In this document: positions 61,836 through 64,000 of the stretch, one piece after another
Numbering within the stretch: the first letter of the stretch is position 1
Layout of the letters: each line of letters begins with the position of its first letter
Made by a program: the position numbers and the translations under genes
Source of the DNA: UBA10649 sp963755335
GTDB taxonomy: Bacteria; Actinomycetota; Actinomycetes; S36-B12
Direction: 5' to 3'
Length of the DNA: 64,000 nt
NCBI GenBank assembly: GCA_963755335.1
Contig: CAVWJW010000008.1
Span: 620,001-684,000 of the forward strand
Notes under the pieces: generated by a model
The model's database searches: none
What the model was told of the DNA's origin: nothing
Seen by the model: the letters and a program-made list of their open reading frames with translations, nothing else

Positions 61836-62531
61836 ATGTCTATGGGGTCAGTCATGGTGGACGAAGACGAAATTGAGGTTGAGGAGCTCACTCGCGTGCT
61901 CGTGGTCGATGACCACCGCACGTTTGCGGAGTTGCTCTCCCGGGCGCTCGACGCCGAGGACGACCTGAGCTGCGTCGGCTACGCGCCGAACGCCGCGGAG
62001 GCCCACGAGCTGGTCAAGGTGCTGAACCCTGACATTGTGCTCATGGACCTCGAGATGCCCGATCAGGACGGCATCTCCGCGACGGCCGAGATGACCAAGG
62101 CCCATCCGCAGTTGAAGGTGCTCATCCTCACCGCTCATGCCGGTGAGCGGGAGATGGCCCGTGCCGGTGCTGCCGGTGCGTCCGGCTTCCTGGCGAAGGA
62201 CGGCTCCCTCACCGACGTGCTCGAGGCGCTGCGCCATGCGCGTCGCGGCAGCCTGATCCTCCCGCCGTCCGTCGTGGCTGGCTTCGCCAGCCGACCGGCG
62301 ACGTGGGAGCCCGCTGCAGATCCGGGCCTCACGCCGCGCGAACTCGAGGTCCTCGGACTGCTCGGTCAGGGTCTTGACCCGCGCACGATCTCCAAGCAGA
62401 TCGGCGTCAGCCTTCATACCTGCCGCGGCTACGTGAAGAGCATCCTCGCGAAGCTCGACGCGCATTCGCAGCTGGAGGCCGTCGTCGTGGCAACCCGCAA
62501 CGGTCTGATCTCCGTCGGCGACCGCCCGTGA
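61836..62531 (+). CDS. NarL/FixJ-type response regulator
   Basis: A 231-residue protein from ATG 61836, set by CAGGGGG upstream; longer frames have no ribosome site. Receiver domain with VDDHRTFAELL, phospho-acceptor D71 (VLMDLEMP), Thr in ILTAHAGE and Lys in LAKDGSL. The LuxR-type HTH is LTPRELEVLGLLGQGL, ISKQIGVSLHTCRGYVKSIL. It has an unusual acidic leader (DEDEIEVEEL) before the receiver. Its stop overlaps the kinase start (GTGA). Confidence 0.92.
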   Translation: MSMGSVMVDEDEIEVEELTRVLVVDDHRTFAELLSRALDAEDDLSCVGYAPNAAEAHELVKVLNPDIVLMDLEMPDQDGISATAEMTKAHPQLKVLILTAHAGEREMARAGAAGASGFLAKDGSLTDVLEALRHARRGSLILPPSVVAGFASRPATWEPAADPGLTPRELEVLGLLGQGLDPRTISKQIGVSLHTCRGYVKSILAKLDAHSQLEAVVVATRNGLISVGDRP

Positions 62532-63862
62532 GCTTCGGGTCCGGCACCAGCGGGCCCGAAGCAACCGGATCCAACCGAGCGCTTCGGCGCGCACTCGCCT
62601 GGTACATCGTCTTCAGCCTCCTCGTTCTCGCTGTTGTCATCTTCGGCGTCGTAGTGATCAGTGGCGCGATCGCTCGGTCCGAGGCGACGCGTGACGCCGA
62701 GCGCACCGCTCGGGCGATCGCCTCCTACATCGTCACCCCACTGGCGACCAAGGAGTTCCGCGAAGCCCGGCCCGAGGCGCTGCAGGCGATGCAGAACGCC
62801 CTGTCAGCCCGTGCCCAGGACGGTTCCCTCGCGCACGTCAAGGTGTGGGCTGACGCCGGCGGTGGCAACGGCCAGGTGCTGTATGCCGACGAGAAGCAGA
62901 TCATCGGCAACGTCTACGAGATGGAGCCTGACGAGTACGCCCTGTTCGGCACGGGCGACATCATCACAAACGTCTCTGACCTGCAGAAGGCCGAGAACGC
63001 CACTGAGCGTTCCGCCGGCGAACTCGTCGAGGTTTATGCCGGCGTGATCGACCAGGTGAAGAAGCCGCTTCTGTTCGAGGGCTACATCTCGACTGCTTCG
63101 CTCGAGGAGGACACCCGTCAGCTGAGGCGTGACCTCCTTCCGCTCACTCTCGGCGCGCTGCTGGTGCTGTTCCTTGCCACCTTGCCGCTCGCGGTCACCT
63201 TGGCGCGGCGGGTGGACAGCGCGCAGGCCGAGCGCCGACGGCTCCTCAACAACGCGATCGAGTCGTCCGATCTTGAACGCCGACGGATCGCCCAGGACCT
63301 TCACGACGGGGTCATCCAGGACTTGGCGGGCGTCGGGATTTCCCTGTCGTCGATGTCGAGGCGGTCGGGTGCCGAGGATCCGTTGAAGGACCAGCTCGAC
63401 GAGGCCACTGGCATTGTCCGGCGTGACGTCGCGTCACTGCGCACCCTGATGACCGACATCTACCCGCCGGATCTCGACGATCGCGGTCTTGGCGAAGCGG
63501 TACGCGAACTCCTTGAGCAGCAAGGGCTTTCGGGTGTCGCCATCACCTTCGATGCGGACGAGCCGTTGACGCCGTCGCCGATCTCCGCACGCCTCGCCTT
63601 CCGTGTGATCCGTGAGTCGCTGCGCAACGTCGTCAAGCACGCGTACGCCGAGAACGTTCATGTCGAGGTGGGTCAGGCGGACGGGTTCTTGCACCTGGTC
63701 GTGCGTGATGACGGTGTCGGCTTCGATCCGGAAAGCACCGTAGAAGCCGGGCACTATGGCCTGCGCCTTGTCCAGGAGACGGTGGCGGACGCCGGCGGGC
63801 GGCTGACTGTGGACTCTGCCCCCGGACACGGCACATCCGTGCAGGGCTACCTGCCGCTGTAG
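62528..63862 (+). CDS. NarL-type sensor histidine kinase
   Basis: A 444-residue membrane kinase from GTG 62528. Transmembrane helices about 22-47 and 203-225 enclose an extracellular sensor domain of about 155 residues. HisKA_3 has LERRRIAQDLHDGVIQDLA with phospho-acceptor H259; the HATPase has RVIRESLRNVVKHAYAENV and LVVRDDGVGFDPES. The sensor ends with FEGYISTASLEEDT, without a known ligand-binding motif. It pairs with the preceding response regulator by 4-bp overlap. Confidence 0.92.
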   Translation: MSFGSGTSGPEATGSNRALRRALAWYIVFSLLVLAVVIFGVVVISGAIARSEATRDAERTARAIASYIVTPLATKEFREARPEALQAMQNALSARAQDGSLAHVKVWADAGGGNGQVLYADEKQIIGNVYEMEPDEYALFGTGDIITNVSDLQKAENATERSAGELVEVYAGVIDQVKKPLLFEGYISTASLEEDTRQLRRDLLPLTLGALLVLFLATLPLAVTLARRVDSAQAERRRLLNNAIESSDLERRRIAQDLHDGVIQDLAGVGISLSSMSRRSGAEDPLKDQLDEATGIVRRDVASLRTLMTDIYPPDLDDRGLGEAVRELLEQQGLSGVAITFDADEPLTPSPISARLAFRVIRESLRNVVKHAYAENVHVEVGQADGFLHLVVRDDGVGFDPESTVEAGHYGLRLVQETVADAGGRLTVDSAPGHGTSVQGYLPL

Positions 63863-64000
63863 CGCGCGCACAGGGTCTTTGGTCCCTTGTGTCCCCGAAA
63901 CTTGGGGGGCACGGATCTCAATATTGGGGTTAGCGGCAGGTAAAGAGACCCTGACTCAATGTCTCCTGTAGCTACGGGGACGCTCAGTACGACGGCACCG
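63863..64000. other. Intergenic tail to window edge
   Basis: About 138 bp after the kinase stop. It holds CCTTGTGTCCCC and CAATATTGG stretches and is somewhat richer in A/T than the genes. I see no gene start or clear terminator hairpin before the edge. Confidence 0.35.

Overview
The window is a high-GC actinobacterial chromosome segment with GTG starts, ATGA/GTGA stop-start overlaps and Shine-Dalgarno sites. F420 genes (fbiA, fbiB), a WhiB2-type regulator, MtrAB-LpqB and AccD5/BirA point to Actinomycetota. The cell-wall gene content would suit a Nocardioidaceae-like (Propionibacteriales) organism; the family assignment is inference. From memory, the gene order outside the glycopolymer block resembles the Mycobacterium tuberculosis stretch Rv3235-Rv3280 (secA1, lpqB-mtrB-mtrA, sahH, manA, manB, whiB2, fbiA-fbiB, fadE25, purE-purK, birA, accD5).

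Layout. 1-9.7 kb is core metabolism: partial acyl-CoA carboxylase beta subunit diverging from birA, a PH-domain membrane protein, GtrA flippase-like protein, purK-purE-LtrA, CoA-binding and OsmC proteins, UDP-glucose dehydrogenase and an acyl-CoA dehydrogenase. 9.8-25.6 kb is a surface-glycopolymer cluster. It holds six glycosyltransferase-type genes, two CDP-glycerol-glycerophosphotransferase (TagF-like) proteins, a cytidylyltransferase-like nucleotidyltransferase, a TagG/Wzm-type permease with a catalytically degenerate ATPase partner, a sulfotransferase-like protein and two CDP-alcohol phosphotransferases. Together these suggest export of a phosphodiester-linked, possibly sulfated, teichoic-acid-like wall polymer. 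25.7-31.9 kb has an LCP attachment protein, a secreted SpoIID/LytB protein, a mannose-1-phosphate guanylyltransferase and a DNA glycosylase. 31.9-49.1 kb has F420 biosynthesis, a secreted alpha/beta hydrolase, whiB2, a large membrane glycosyltransferase with a DUF5719 protein, the mannose pathway (manB, manA), a cation-efflux protein, a PAS-GGDEF protein and ahcY. 49.2-50.7 kb is a small accessory patch: an FN3 gene remnant, a GIY-YIG-like protein and two overlapping small membrane paralogues. 50.7-60.2 kb has a CAAX-type protease, mtrA-mtrB-lpqB, comF, an acetyltransferase-LuxR fusion and secA. The end carries an L,D-transpeptidase, an Rv3235-type protein and a NarL-type two-component pair.

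The main caveat is that many conserved genes carry single-base frameshifts, nearly all one extra base. There are none in 1-13.8 kb, scattered ones to 47.8 kb, about 45 or more between 50.98 and 59.6 kb, and none after that. Housekeeping genes such as secA, mtrA, mtrB, lpqB and ahcY recover full family length once the extra bases are ignored. I therefore treat them as intact genes in an error-rich sequence and annotate each as one CDS spanning the shifts.
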